Shown piece by piece: positions 33,390 through 42,879 of a stretch of DNA of 64,000 nucleotides (position 1 is the first letter of the stretch; each line of letters starts with the position of its first letter). The notes under the pieces were generated by a model. The model did no database searches. It saw only the letters and a program-made list of their open reading frames with translations, and was not told the origin of the DNA. The position numbers and the translations under genes were made by a program. This DNA comes from Bacteroidales bacterium (GTDB lineage Bacteria > Bacteroidota > Bacteroidia > Bacteroidales > UBA932): positions 1-64,000 of the forward strand of contig JAEFAI010000005.1 in the NCBI GenBank assembly GCA_016291185.1. Direction: 5' to 3'.

Positions 33390-34388
33390 TTAGTCATCAA
33401 GGCCTTCGATGGTCTCGATGGTACCGTCGGGGCGATAGGTCAGCTCGCAGACCTTGAGGCTGCGGAGCCGGTTGATACCCTTGGAGATGCCGCTGTCGTG
33501 GTGGAAGAGCCACCACTTGCCGTTAAACTCCACGATGGAGTGGTGCGTCGTCCAGCCGTACACCGGGGTGAGGATCACGCCCTTGTAGGTGAAGGGGCCG
33601 TACGGATTGTCACCGATGGCGTAGCAGAGCTTGTGGGTGTCGCCGGTGGAGTAGCTGAAGTAGTACTTTCCGTTGTACTTGTGCATCCAGCTGGCCTCGA
33701 AGAAGCGGCGCTCGTTGTCCTCGACCTTGATCGGCTCGCCGTTCTCGTCCAGGAGGACGACCGGCTTCGGCTCCTCGGCGAACTGGAGCATGTCCTTCGC
33801 GAGCTTCACCACGCGGCCCGGCACGGCCGGCTGGCCGTCGGCGGGGTAGGAGGTGCCGTTGTCCTTGGCGAGGTTGTCCTCGTAGCGCTGGAGCTGGCCG
33901 CCCCAGATGCCGCCGAAGTACATGTAGTACTCGTCGTCGGCGTCATCGTGCAGAATGGCGTAGTCGATGGAGTAGCTGCCGCGGATCGGATCCGGCATGG
34001 CCTTGAAGGGCCCCGTCGGGCTGTCGGAGATGGCGACGCCGCAGCGGAAGATGTCGGTCTTGTCCTTGGCCGGGAAATACATATAATACTTGCCGTCGCG
34101 GCCTTTCACGACCTCGTTGTCCCACAACTGGCGGCGGGCCCAGGGGACATCCTTGATGTCGAGGGCGATGCCATTGTCCTTGACCGGAGAGGTCATCGGA
34201 TCGGGACCTTCGAGGGAGAGGACGTGGTAGTCCTTCATATCGTACTCGCTGCCGAAATCATCGTCCGGCGCGGCGGACTCCCAGTCGTGGGACGGATAGA
34301 TGTAGAGCTTGCCGTCGAACACGTGCACGGACGGATCCGCCATGTAGTCGGACGGGAAGAGGTAGCGTTTCTGAACTTTCTTTGCCAT
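33390..34388 (-). CDS. Cytoplasmic glycoside hydrolase family 43 enzyme
   Basis: A 332-residue GH43 five-bladed-propeller enzyme, of the kind that acts as beta-xylosidase and/or alpha-L-arabinofuranosidase. The catalytic set is visible: base Asp18 in DYMADPSVHVFDG, the pKa modulator Asp142 in SYSIDYAILHDD and the general acid Glu231 in RRFFEASWMHKYNGKYY. There is no signal peptide, so it works in the cytoplasm on sugars brought in by the symporter encoded four bases upstream. No extra beta-sandwich domain is attached. Exact specificity within GH43 cannot be assigned from the sequence. Confidence 0.9.
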   Translation of the reverse strand: MAKKVQKRYLFPSDYMADPSVHVFDGKLYIYPSHDWESAAPDDDFGSEYDMKDYHVLSLEGPDPMTSPVKDNGIALDIKDVPWARRQLWDNEVVKGRDGKYYMYFPAKDKTDIFRCGVAISDSPTGPFKAMPDPIRGSYSIDYAILHDDADDEYYMYFGGIWGGQLQRYEDNLAKDNGTSYPADGQPAVPGRVVKLAKDMLQFAEEPKPVVLLDENGEPIKVEDNERRFFEASWMHKYNGKYYFSYSTGDTHKLCYAIGDNPYGPFTYKGVILTPVYGWTTHHSIVEFNGKWWLFHHDSGISKGINRLRSLKVCELTYRPDGTIETIEGLDD

Positions 34389-34392
34389 ATAA

Positions 34393-35841
34393 TTAAGCGT
34401 TGAGTTGTCTTGCTTCGATTTCCTTGTTGATTTCGTCCATCTTCTCGTCGCTGAGCTCGTACTTGCTGATGATGAAGATGGCGAGGATGAGGAGGATGGC
34501 CGGGATCACGCAGACCAGCCAGAGGATACCCTGGAGGGCCAGCGGGGTCTGCTGGGCAGCGTCAGCGTTGAAGCCGACCCAGGCGAGGACGAGGCCGGGA
34601 ACCACGCCGCCGAGGGCCATACCGGCCTTGAAGAAGATACCGGTCAGGGCGTTCACGATACCGGCGATGCGCTTGCCGGAGGTGTATTCGCCGTAGGCGA
34701 TGACCTCAGGCACGAGGGCCCACATGTAGCCCGTGGCGGTGATGATACCGGTGGACTTGACGAACTGGGCGATGCACAGCAGCACGAAGTTGCTCTTGGT
34801 GGCGGGGATGGACACGAAGGTGTACATCAGAGCCATACCCACGATGGCGACGCCGAGGAAGAGGTAGAACATACCCTTCTTACCGATCTTGCGCTTGATG
34901 GCGGGAACGAGCGGCATGAAGATGAAGGCCGGGATGGTGCCGAGCCACATGAAGAGCGTGGTCAGCAGCGGGGTGGCCTCGACGTTGTAGCTCATGAAGT
35001 AGGCGTCGGCGGCGTTGCTCACGCTCATCATCGCGAAGGCGGTGATGAAGAAGAAGGCCACGATGCGGAGGGGCTTGTTGCGGCCGAATTCCATCCACAG
35101 GTCGCTGACCTTCACGTTCGCGGACTCCTTGGCGTCCATGACGACCTTTTCCTTGCACTGCGTGAAGCAGAAGAAGAGCAGGGCCAGGCCGACGATGGCG
35201 AAGATGGCGTAGGTGATGAACCAGGCACCACCGGCTTCCGGGGTGTTATAGACAGCCGTCATCTTGCCGGTCTCCTCGTTGAGGACCTTCGGGGCGAAGA
35301 TGGCGATGATGATCGGGAGGGACTTCACGCACAGGGCGCCGAGGTTGGCCATGAACATGCGCGTGGAGGTGAGGATGGTGATCTCGTTGGTGTCGCGGGT
35401 GAGCGAAGCATTCAGGGCGCCGTACGGCACGTTCACGAGGGTGTAGCACATCGACATGCCGACGTAGGTCACGTAAGCGTAGATGAGCTTGACCGTGTCG
35501 GAGGAAGCGGAGAGGCCGTTCCAGAAGCAGAGGATGGCCAGGCCCACGAGCGGAATACCGCCGAGGATGAGCCAGGAGCGATACTTACCCCACTTCGGGT
35601 TGCCCTTGTCGACGATGGTACCGACCACCGGGTCCCAGAGCACGTCCACGAGACGCACCACGAGGAACATCAGGGCGGCGGGACCGGGCTTGAGCCCGAA
35701 CACGTTGGTGTAGAAGAAGAGCAGCCAGATGCTGACGGTCTGATAGATGAGGTTCTGCGCCATGTCTCCGGCGCCGAAGCCGATGCGCTGCATCCAGCTC
35801 AGTTTGTAGAAGCCTTTCGCTTCATTGGGATTGTTGGACAT
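34393..35841 (-). CDS. GPH-family sugar:cation symporter
   Basis: A 482-residue inner-membrane transporter with about 12 helices, of the glycoside-pentoside-hexuronide family (XylP/XynB neighbours). The family motifs appear: GAGDMAQNLIYQ near the start, the loop RLVDVLWDPVVGTIVDKG, WGKYRSWLI, NVPYGALNASLT and, near 385, YGEYTSGKRIAGIV. It sits directly before the cytoplasmic GH43 gene, so its cargo is probably xylobiose, xylose oligomers or arabinoxylo-oligosaccharides. A TATATTTG box lies 33 bases before the ATG. Confidence 0.92.
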   Translation of the reverse strand: MSNNPNEAKGFYKLSWMQRIGFGAGDMAQNLIYQTVSIWLLFFYTNVFGLKPGPAALMFLVVRLVDVLWDPVVGTIVDKGNPKWGKYRSWLILGGIPLVGLAILCFWNGLSASSDTVKLIYAYVTYVGMSMCYTLVNVPYGALNASLTRDTNEITILTSTRMFMANLGALCVKSLPIIIAIFAPKVLNEETGKMTAVYNTPEAGGAWFITYAIFAIVGLALLFFCFTQCKEKVVMDAKESANVKVSDLWMEFGRNKPLRIVAFFFITAFAMMSVSNAADAYFMSYNVEATPLLTTLFMWLGTIPAFIFMPLVPAIKRKIGKKGMFYLFLGVAIVGMALMYTFVSIPATKSNFVLLCIAQFVKSTGIITATGYMWALVPEVIAYGEYTSGKRIAGIVNALTGIFFKAGMALGGVVPGLVLAWVGFNADAAQQTPLALQGILWLVCVIPAILLILAIFIISKYELSDEKMDEINKEIEARQLNA

Positions 35842-35874
35842 AGGTTATAGTTTTTATCAAATTATCCAGTCTAG

Positions 35875-35882
35875 CAAATATA
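35875..35882 (-). promoter_or_regulatory. -7 promoter box of the symporter-GH43 operon
   Basis: The minus strand reads TATATTTG, giving a leader of about 30 bases before the symporter ATG. It lies between the GH115 stop and the symporter gene, so the two-gene operon need not depend on GH115 read-through. Confidence 0.55.
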
Positions 35883-35936
35883 CAGAAAATCCGGGAGAAA
35901 CTTTCCCGGATTCACTCAAAAACGGCTACTTTTCGG

Positions 35937-38471
35937 TCATTGGGCCCTGTGGGAGGCCGATGACTCCTCTCCGAAGAGGAATTGTGGCGTGTAGCCGCCG
36001 TAATCCACGACGATCTTCTCGAACACGATGCCCGGGTCCAGCGGGCGCAGCGTGAGCGTCGTCCAGCCGCCCGAGGCGGGCAGCTCGGAGACGGTCTCCA
36101 CCACGCGGCGCGCGACGGTCGGATAATAGACGGAGTAGATGTTGGCCGGGTCCTCGTTGAGGCGCTCGTTGAAGAACTGGACCTGCTTCGCGCCGTCCAG
36201 GTCCACCTCGTAGCGGTGCCCGGTATTGTTGAAGGCGAGGGTGGACTTGGTGACCACGTGCACCTTGACTTTCTCCGTGCCGGCGGGCAGCTCCACGCGG
36301 TAGCTGAGCGCGCCGCCGTCCGTGCCGACGGTGTAGGGCATCAGCGCCACGCCGCTGAGCGTACGGCCCATGTCGGGGATGACGGTCCAGGCCGCGTCCG
36401 GGGCGGGCTCTGCGGAGAACCAGTGCTCCGCCTCGACGGCGGTGTAGCCGCGCGGGTCGGCGGCGAAGGAGAAGCCGCCCGGTGCCGCGTCCTCGATGCG
36501 CCGGATCTGCGGGAGGCGGTCGGCGGGGAAGTTGTCGTTCCAGGTCCGGTAGCCGATGTGCTTCTGGGTCATCATGCCGTCCCACTTGCCGCCGGACATC
36601 TCCTTATTGTATTGGTTCATCAGGAACGCGTCGCGCGCGAAGCACTTTTCCACGACGTCGGCCCAGCGGTTTGCGGCCGGGTCGCCCTTGGCATAGAGGT
36701 CGAGGTTCATCGCCTGCGCATAGTACATTTCATAAATGTTGGCGAGGGCCTGCACCGGGAAGAGGATGACCTGCCGGTAGGTGTCGCGGCGCTCCGGCTC
36801 GAGCGCGAGGAACTGGCGCAGCGCCTCGGCTTCGAGCCGGGCAAATTCGTCGCAGACGCGTTTGAATTCGCCGGAGGCGAGATCATACGTGGTGCGGTCC
36901 ATCATCTCGGCCGTGGTGCGGCCGCTGTACTTGCTGTAGAGGTTGAGGATGCGCGTGGCCTCGTCGGCCTGGTCCTCTCCGAACGCGGCGGCGCAGAAGG
37001 CGCGGGTGTGGTCCAGCAGGTTCTCCACCGTGAAGGACTGGGGCTTGCGGGCCATCGCCAGGAAGAGGTCGATCGGGTACTCCATCGGCTTGAGGTCGCC
37101 GACATTCAGCACCCAGAGCTTGTCCACGCCGTAGGCGTAGGTCAGCTGCAACTGCTCCCACATGTTCTGGATCGGAGTGATGTTCAGCCACTTGGAGTTG
37201 CGCGGGGCGCCCACGTAGTCCACGTGGTAGTAGATGCCCCAGCCGCCCTTGCGCTTGCGCTCCTCGGCGGTCGGGAGCTTGCGGACGTCGCCCCAGTTGT
37301 CGTCGGACAGCAGGATGGTCACGTCGTCGGGCACGCGCAGCCCCAGGTCGTAGTATTGCTGTACTTCTTTATAGAGGGCCCAGACCTGCGGCCGCTCCTC
37401 GGCAGGGCGGCCGGTGACCTTGCGGATGATCTTGCGCTGGTTCTTGATGATGCCTTCCAGGAGGTCGATGTACTTCGCTTCCTCGCCTTCCTTGCCCAGG
37501 GCTGCGTCGCCGTCGCCGCGCATGCCGATGGTGATCAGGTCCTCGGTGTCCTTGGCGCGCTCCATGCCCTCGGTGAAGAACTTGTCGAGAATTTTCTTGT
37601 TTGTCGTATAGTCCCAGGGGCCGTCGGCGCCCCGCTTACGCACCCACTCCTGGTGGTTGCGCGCCATCGGCTCGTGGTGGGACGTGCCCATGATGATGCC
37701 CATCTCGTCGGCGGTCTTGCTGTTCTGCGGGTCGTCGGCATAGAAGGACCAGTCCCACATGGCGGGCCAGAGGAAATTGGCGCGCAGGCGGAGCAGCAGT
37801 TCGAACACGCGGGCGTAGAAGCGGTGGTCGCCGTAGTCGGTGCCGTAGGTATTCTTGACCCAACCGGTCAGGCAGGGGGCCTCGTCGTTGAGGAAGATGC
37901 CGCGGTAGCGCACGGCGGGCGGGTCCACGCGGTAGCTGCCGGGAGCGAGCGAGAGATCCTCGCGATGCTCCACGGCCACGTCGGCCCAGTCGTACCAGGG
38001 CGACACGCCGATCTGCTCGGAGATCTCGTAGAGGCCGTAAATGGTTCCGCGCATGTCCGCACCCACGATGATGAGCGCATCATCGTAGCCGGGAACGGCG
38101 CTCCCGAGGGTTTGGATGAGGTAGCTTTCATACTGCCCCGCCAGCGGGGAAATATCGACCAGCCCCTTCGCGACGAGCTCGCGCACAAGCGCGCTGCCGG
38201 GCGTGCCGGCCAGGATGGCGCGGCGACCGGAGGCGGGCGCCTTCTGCCCGCATACGCGGGCGAAGTCTTCCCGCAGCGTCTCGGCGGCGATGAGTACGCC
38301 CGAAGCGTCGGCGGGGTCCGTAACGACGGCGGCGGGCTCGCCCCGTTCAATCAGGGAGAAGCGGCCGGGAGCCGTGCGGGTGTCGGTGATGCCGGGGAAG
38401 TCCATGGCGAAGGCCGGAAGGCAGAAGAGCAGAACGGCCAGGTAGATGCATAGTTTTTTGATAAGGCTCAT
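35937..38471 (-). CDS. Secreted GH115 xylan alpha-1,2-glucuronidase
   Basis: An 844-residue GH115 enzyme. This family removes (4-O-methyl-)glucuronic acid from internal positions of xylan. A signal peptide (about 1-23, ending LPAFAM) is followed by an N-terminal alpha/beta domain (ILAGTPGS, AEQIGVSPWYDWADV-like segment), the TIM-barrel catalytic part with RGIFLNDEAPCL, FLWPAMWDWSF, MGTSHHEPMARN, TIGMRGDGD, LLSDDNWGDVR and WVLNVGDLKPMEYP, and a C-terminal carbohydrate-binding-like domain. The ATG at 38471 is preferred to the TTG two codons before. It shares the locus with a GH67 enzyme that acts on oligosaccharide ends. Confidence 0.92.
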   Translation of the reverse strand: MSLIKKLCIYLAVLLFCLPAFAMDFPGITDTRTAPGRFSLIERGEPAAVVTDPADASGVLIAAETLREDFARVCGQKAPASGRRAILAGTPGSALVRELVAKGLVDISPLAGQYESYLIQTLGSAVPGYDDALIIVGADMRGTIYGLYEISEQIGVSPWYDWADVAVEHREDLSLAPGSYRVDPPAVRYRGIFLNDEAPCLTGWVKNTYGTDYGDHRFYARVFELLLRLRANFLWPAMWDWSFYADDPQNSKTADEMGIIMGTSHHEPMARNHQEWVRKRGADGPWDYTTNKKILDKFFTEGMERAKDTEDLITIGMRGDGDAALGKEGEEAKYIDLLEGIIKNQRKIIRKVTGRPAEERPQVWALYKEVQQYYDLGLRVPDDVTILLSDDNWGDVRKLPTAEERKRKGGWGIYYHVDYVGAPRNSKWLNITPIQNMWEQLQLTYAYGVDKLWVLNVGDLKPMEYPIDLFLAMARKPQSFTVENLLDHTRAFCAAAFGEDQADEATRILNLYSKYSGRTTAEMMDRTTYDLASGEFKRVCDEFARLEAEALRQFLALEPERRDTYRQVILFPVQALANIYEMYYAQAMNLDLYAKGDPAANRWADVVEKCFARDAFLMNQYNKEMSGGKWDGMMTQKHIGYRTWNDNFPADRLPQIRRIEDAAPGGFSFAADPRGYTAVEAEHWFSAEPAPDAAWTVIPDMGRTLSGVALMPYTVGTDGGALSYRVELPAGTEKVKVHVVTKSTLAFNNTGHRYEVDLDGAKQVQFFNERLNEDPANIYSVYYPTVARRVVETVSELPASGGWTTLTLRPLDPGIVFEKIVVDYGGYTPQFLFGEESSASHRAQ

Positions 38472-38500
38472 ACGCAAAGGGAGTTCGGTTTTTGTTGGTA

Positions 38501-38508
38501 CAAAAGTA
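38501..38508 (-). promoter_or_regulatory. -7 promoter box of the GH115 gene
   Basis: The minus strand reads TACTTTTG, a TAnnTTTG match 29 bases before the GH115 ATG, in the 103-base gap that follows the HTCS stop. Confidence 0.5.
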
Positions 38509-38574
38509 ACAAAAACCGCCTAAAGGATGTTCCAAATTGAGAACAAACCCTATTGAATATGTAACAGTTCCGTT

Positions 38575-41500
38575 CTACTCGAACAATTTTCGCAAATTTT
38601 GGTCCTCCGGATTCTCCTGCAGCTGTGTCACAAACTCGCGCGGCGACAGGCCGAAGAACTCTTTGAAAGAGCTGGAGAAATAGGAGTGTGAGGAGAAACC
38701 GACGCGGTAGGCGACCTCGGATACGTTCACCTGGTTGTTGGCGAGCAGGTACGCGGCCTGCTTCATCCGGAAGGTCTTGATGAGCGTGCCCGGCGAATCC
38801 TTGCCGAAGGCTTTCAGTTTGCGGTTGAGGTGTACGCGGCTGATGCCCACGTCCTCGCAGAGTGTGGATACGCCGAACTCCGGATCGTCCAAATGTGCCT
38901 GAACGCTCTCCACGATGCGACGCAGGAGTTTCTCGTCGGCAGAGCCCATCTGGATGCCGGTGTAGTCGTAGTCCATGTGGATGCCGAACTTGTCTTTGAC
39001 CGCTTCGCGGGCGGAGATGACCTGGGCGACGCTGCTGAGCAGCAAGTCCACGGAGATGGGCTTGGAGAGGAATTTGTCGGCACCGCTGTCGCTGGCCATC
39101 TGCTCTTCCTGTTCACCGTTCTGGCCGGTCAGGATGATGACCGGGATGTGGCGCGTGGCCTCGTTCCCGCGGATGCGCGCGCAGAGTTCACTGCCGCTCT
39201 CGCCGGGCATCACCAGGTCGGTGACCACGGCGTCGGGCAGCTGTTTTTCCACAACGGACCATGCCGCTCCTGCGTTTGCGCAGGCGATCACGTTGTACGG
39301 GACACGCAGCAGGCTTTTGAGGTATTCACGCGTATCGTCGTCATCGTCCACGACCACGACGTTCTTCTTGGCCCGGGCGGCTTTTTCTTCCGGCGTTTCT
39401 TCTTTTGCGTAGGTTTCGTCCTCGTGCTCGGCGGGCGAAGTCTTGGTGTAAAGGTCTTTATGATGAGAAGTATAGGAGAGTTCCTCCTGCGTCAGGTGGT
39501 CTTTACCGACAGGCATGAGCACGCGGAAGACCACGCCGTCTTCTTCATTCTCGGCCGTGATGTGGCCATGGTGCAGCTCCACGAGCATTTTGGTCAGGTT
39601 GAGGCCCACGCCCGAGCCGGAGCTGGCGTCGTGGGGATTTACCTGCACGAAACGGTCGAAGATGCGGCTGATCCAGGCCTCTTCAATGCGGCTGCCGGAG
39701 TTGAAAATGCGCACCTGCACGAATTCGCGGATCGTGGCCTGCAGTTCTCCCCGGTTGGTCGCCGGCGCGGACACGTCCACGCGGATGCGGCCCCCCTCGG
39801 GGGTGTGCTTGAAGGCATTCGAGAGGATGTTGTAGATGATCTTGTCGAAGTTGCCCTGATCGATCCACAGAGGCTCTTCCGTATGCGTGGAGGCGAGCGA
39901 GAAATCGATGTGTTTGCTCTGCGCGAGCTTGTCAAAGGACTGCATGATGTCCCGGATGAAGAAGATGACATCCGTCTCTCGAAAGTGCAGCTGCATCTGT
40001 CCGGCATCGACCTTGCGCAGGTCCATGAACTGGTTGACGATTCGATTGATACGCAAGCAGTTGCGGTACATCAGGTTGTACGTGTCCTTGCGTGCGGGGT
40101 CTTCCTCGGCTTCGCGCATGGCGCCGAGCGGCCCCATCACGAGGTTGAGCGGGGTGCGGATCTCGTGGGTGAGGTTGGTGAACAGACCCAGGCGCAACTC
40201 CTTCAGCTCGACTTCCTTTTTTGCGTTGGCGCGCAGCCGCATCTGCCGGAACAGGTGGTAGAGCAGCAGGCCGAGGCCGGCCAGCAGGACAAGGTAGCAG
40301 ATGTAGGCTGCTCCCGAGCGGTACCAAGGTGCCTCGACGTGCAGGTCCACGCTGCACAGGGAATAATCCTCGGGCGCGCCCGCGAAAAAGGCCTTGACCT
40401 CAAAGCGGTAGCGTCCCGGGGGAACGTTCGTATAGGTGGCCATGCGCAGGCGCGCAGGCGAATTCTTCCATTCTTTATCGAAACCCTCCAGGCGGTAAGC
40501 GTACATGAGGCGCTGGGGGTTGGTGTACTCCGGGACGGAAAATTCAAGCGAGAAGAGGTTGGTCCCCCGGGGGATCTCAATCCGGGTGGCTTCCGAAATA
40601 TGCTTGTCGATCAGGTTGTCGCTGCCGGCGGCCGGGTCGTAGGTCACTTCCCGGTCCAGAACGTTCAGGCGCGCCAGGGAGACCTGGGGCATTTTGTGTC
40701 GGCTGCCGTCGATCAGGAGCGGGGAGAAGTAGGTGATGCCGCCAAGACCGCCGAAATAGAGGCGGCCTGATGCGGACTTGAAAGCGGCTCCGGAGCGGAA
40801 TTCGTTGCCCTGGAGGCCGTCGTAGGCGCGGAAACTGTCGATCCTGCCGCTGCGCGGAGACAACCGGGACAGTCCGCTGAGCGTAGAAACCCAGACTTCG
40901 CCGGTCGCCGTGCAAAGGATGTCGCGGATCACGTTGTTCGACAGGCCGTCCGCTTCGGTATATTGTCGGACTTCGCGGGTCACCTCGTCCACGCGGAACA
41001 GTCCGTCGTCCGTGCCGAACCACTTGGTCCCGTCGGGGCTGCTGCCGATGCCGTAAATGCGTGGCGGCGTGTCGCTGTTGGACGGGAGCGTATAAGAAAT
41101 GATGCGCCCGGCCGACGGGTCGTAACACCAGGGGCCGTTGTAGGAGCCTACCCAGAGGAGGCCGTTCGCGTCGAGGTGCAGGGCGCTGACCCAACGGTAC
41201 TGGTCGTCGATCTGCTGGGTGGCGAGGCGGCGCGTGGCGGCGTTGATGACGGTCAGTCCGGCCCCGTAGGTTCCCACATAGACAAGATCCCGCACGGGGT
41301 CGTATGCAAGGGTGCGGATGCGGTCGGTTCCGACGCGGTCCTGGTCGGTAAAGCGCGTGACCGTGCCGTTCTGATCCATGTAGAAAAGTCCGTCATTATA
41401 AGTACCAAGCCAGAGGACCCCGTGCTTGTCTCCGATCATTCCCAAGACGGAATTGTCTGTCAGCGCGGTGTTCTCGCTGGTGTAATTCCGGTCGGGGCCC

Positions 41501-42699
41501 GAGCCGTTGAGCGGTTTTCGGAAGATGCCGGCGCCGTCGGTAGCCACCCAGAGGTATTTTTCATCTTCATAGATGGCGGTGATGCAGGCGCTGTTTTCTC
41601 CCGGAATGCCGCGGGTGCTGCATCCCATGTAGGAGAAACCGAACATGGACTGCGGGGCCACGACCACGCCGCGTTGATAAAGACTCAGCCAGATGTTACC
41701 CTGGGAGTCGATGGTGCTGGACGTCGCGCTCCAGCCGCTGATGTCCTGCCGGATGGCGGGCAGCGTTGCCTCGCGCACCTCTTCCGTGGTGCTGTCAAAC
41801 AGGAGGAGTCCGCCTTTTTTGTCGCCCAGCAGGAAAGTTCTTCCCTCGCCGGACGATGCCTGGCTGTTGAAGATGAGCGTCGTCGCGACGGTGGAGGCGG
41901 CGCGTTTCCCGGATGCCTTCCGGATCGTGCCGCTGCCGGCTTTGCAGTAGAGCAGTCCCAGGTTGCTGCCGAGCAGAAGATCGCCGGTGAGCGGATCTTC
42001 AGCCACCGTCCCGACCCGGATATGATCGGCTTCGCGGAGCAGGTCCTGGCTCCAGCTCAGATTGAGAACCGGTTCCAGCGTACTCATGTCCAGGATGACC
42101 GGGAATCCGGCTTCCTCCGGGAATAGCCAGAGGCGTTTGCCGGAATCCAGGTACAGCTTGCGGGCATAGTCCGTCGGGAAATGACGGTAGATTTGTTCGC
42201 GCACATCCGGGAGCAACTCCCGAGTATTGCAGTCAATCGCGAAGATGCCGGAGCCGCTCGTGGCCACATACAGGCGACAACCGCCGCTGCGGCCAGGTAC
42301 TTCCTGCAGCCAGCTGACATATGGGTTGGTAATCGCGTTGCGGTCGTCGCGCAACTCGAAGCGGTGGAATTCGCTGTGTTCGGAATCAAAGAGGTTGAGT
42401 CCGCCCGCCGTAGCCACCCAGGTGTTTCCGCGGCTGTCTTCAAGCATCCCCTGTACGGAAGAACTTGAAATGGATGTCTCCCGCTCGCGGTCGTGGCGGA
42501 AGGTCTCGAATCGCATGCCGTTAAAGCGGATCAGGCCGCCTTCCGAGCACATCCAGATGTAGCCGCGCTTGTCCTGGTAGATGCGGGAGACCTGCGAATT
42601 GGGCAGGCCGCTCTCGGATGTATATACGCGTACAGTCTGCCCGGCGGCGGAGGCCAAGGCGCTAACTGCCAGCGTGATGAAGAGTATAATTCGTCTCAT
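38575..42699 (-). CDS. Hybrid two-component system sensor/regulator (HTCS)
   Basis: A 1374-residue one-protein two-component system that senses an oligosaccharide in the periplasm and activates its locus. Order: signal peptide (about 1-21), two-component propeller repeats (about 25-690, with repeats such as WMCSEGGLIRFNG and WVATAGGLNLFD), a Y_Y_Y domain (about 705-770), a membrane helix (about 793-813), histidine kinase with phospho-acceptor His845 in LTHEIRTPLN, the ATPase G-box GSGVGLNLTKMLVE, a receiver with Asp1161 in VVTDLVMPGE, and an AraC-type helix-turn-helix (about 1265-1374, ending RVGFSSHSYFSSSFKEFFG). It is divergent from susC. The ATG at 42699 gives the proper signal peptide. 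Confidence 0.96.
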   Translation of the reverse strand: MRRIILFITLAVSALASAAGQTVRVYTSESGLPNSQVSRIYQDKRGYIWMCSEGGLIRFNGMRFETFRHDRERETSISSSSVQGMLEDSRGNTWVATAGGLNLFDSEHSEFHRFELRDDRNAITNPYVSWLQEVPGRSGGCRLYVATSGSGIFAIDCNTRELLPDVREQIYRHFPTDYARKLYLDSGKRLWLFPEEAGFPVILDMSTLEPVLNLSWSQDLLREADHIRVGTVAEDPLTGDLLLGSNLGLLYCKAGSGTIRKASGKRAASTVATTLIFNSQASSGEGRTFLLGDKKGGLLLFDSTTEEVREATLPAIRQDISGWSATSSTIDSQGNIWLSLYQRGVVVAPQSMFGFSYMGCSTRGIPGENSACITAIYEDEKYLWVATDGAGIFRKPLNGSGPDRNYTSENTALTDNSVLGMIGDKHGVLWLGTYNDGLFYMDQNGTVTRFTDQDRVGTDRIRTLAYDPVRDLVYVGTYGAGLTVINAATRRLATQQIDDQYRWVSALHLDANGLLWVGSYNGPWCYDPSAGRIISYTLPSNSDTPPRIYGIGSSPDGTKWFGTDDGLFRVDEVTREVRQYTEADGLSNNVIRDILCTATGEVWVSTLSGLSRLSPRSGRIDSFRAYDGLQGNEFRSGAAFKSASGRLYFGGLGGITYFSPLLIDGSRHKMPQVSLARLNVLDREVTYDPAAGSDNLIDKHISEATRIEIPRGTNLFSLEFSVPEYTNPQRLMYAYRLEGFDKEWKNSPARLRMATYTNVPPGRYRFEVKAFFAGAPEDYSLCSVDLHVEAPWYRSGAAYICYLVLLAGLGLLLYHLFRQMRLRANAKKEVELKELRLGLFTNLTHEIRTPLNLVMGPLGAMREAEEDPARKDTYNLMYRNCLRINRIVNQFMDLRKVDAGQMQLHFRETDVIFFIRDIMQSFDKLAQSKHIDFSLASTHTEEPLWIDQGNFDKIIYNILSNAFKHTPEGGRIRVDVSAPATNRGELQATIREFVQVRIFNSGSRIEEAWISRIFDRFVQVNPHDASSGSGVGLNLTKMLVELHHGHITAENEEDGVVFRVLMPVGKDHLTQEELSYTSHHKDLYTKTSPAEHEDETYAKEETPEEKAARAKKNVVVVDDDDDTREYLKSLLRVPYNVIACANAGAAWSVVEKQLPDAVVTDLVMPGESGSELCARIRGNEATRHIPVIILTGQNGEQEEQMASDSGADKFLSKPISVDLLLSSVAQVISAREAVKDKFGIHMDYDYTGIQMGSADEKLLRRIVESVQAHLDDPEFGVSTLCEDVGISRVHLNRKLKAFGKDSPGTLIKTFRMKQAAYLLANNQVNVSEVAYRVGFSSHSYFSSSFKEFFGLSPREFVTQLQENPEDQNLRKLFE

Positions 42700-42722
42700 T
42701 GTCGGTTTTGTTCCATTCGTTA

Positions 42723-42824
42723 CAAAAATAGTAAAACTTTGAATCTCCGCAAGATGCATGTTTCAAATCTGATAGTATGTGTACCATCTTTTGCGCGCGT
42801 CCTTTTTATATTATGATACATTTG
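42723..42824. promoter_or_regulatory. Divergent promoter boxes: HTCS and susC
   Basis: The minus strand at 42730-42723 reads TATTTTTG, 23 bases before the HTCS ATG. The plus strand at 42817-42824 reads TACATTTG, 55 bases before the susC ATG. The HTCS regulator should bind between them, but its site is not recognisable. Confidence 0.5.
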
Positions 42825-42879
42825 CGCCGCAAACCCACAAAAACGCCAAACAATTAATCACCATTAATTTCTATTCATT

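Noticed and set aside
33184..33393. 69-codon plus-strand frame between the thioredoxin and GH43 genes
   Set aside because: It runs through a hairpin element, a palindrome and a terminator, so its sequence is explained by those structures and it resembles no protein.
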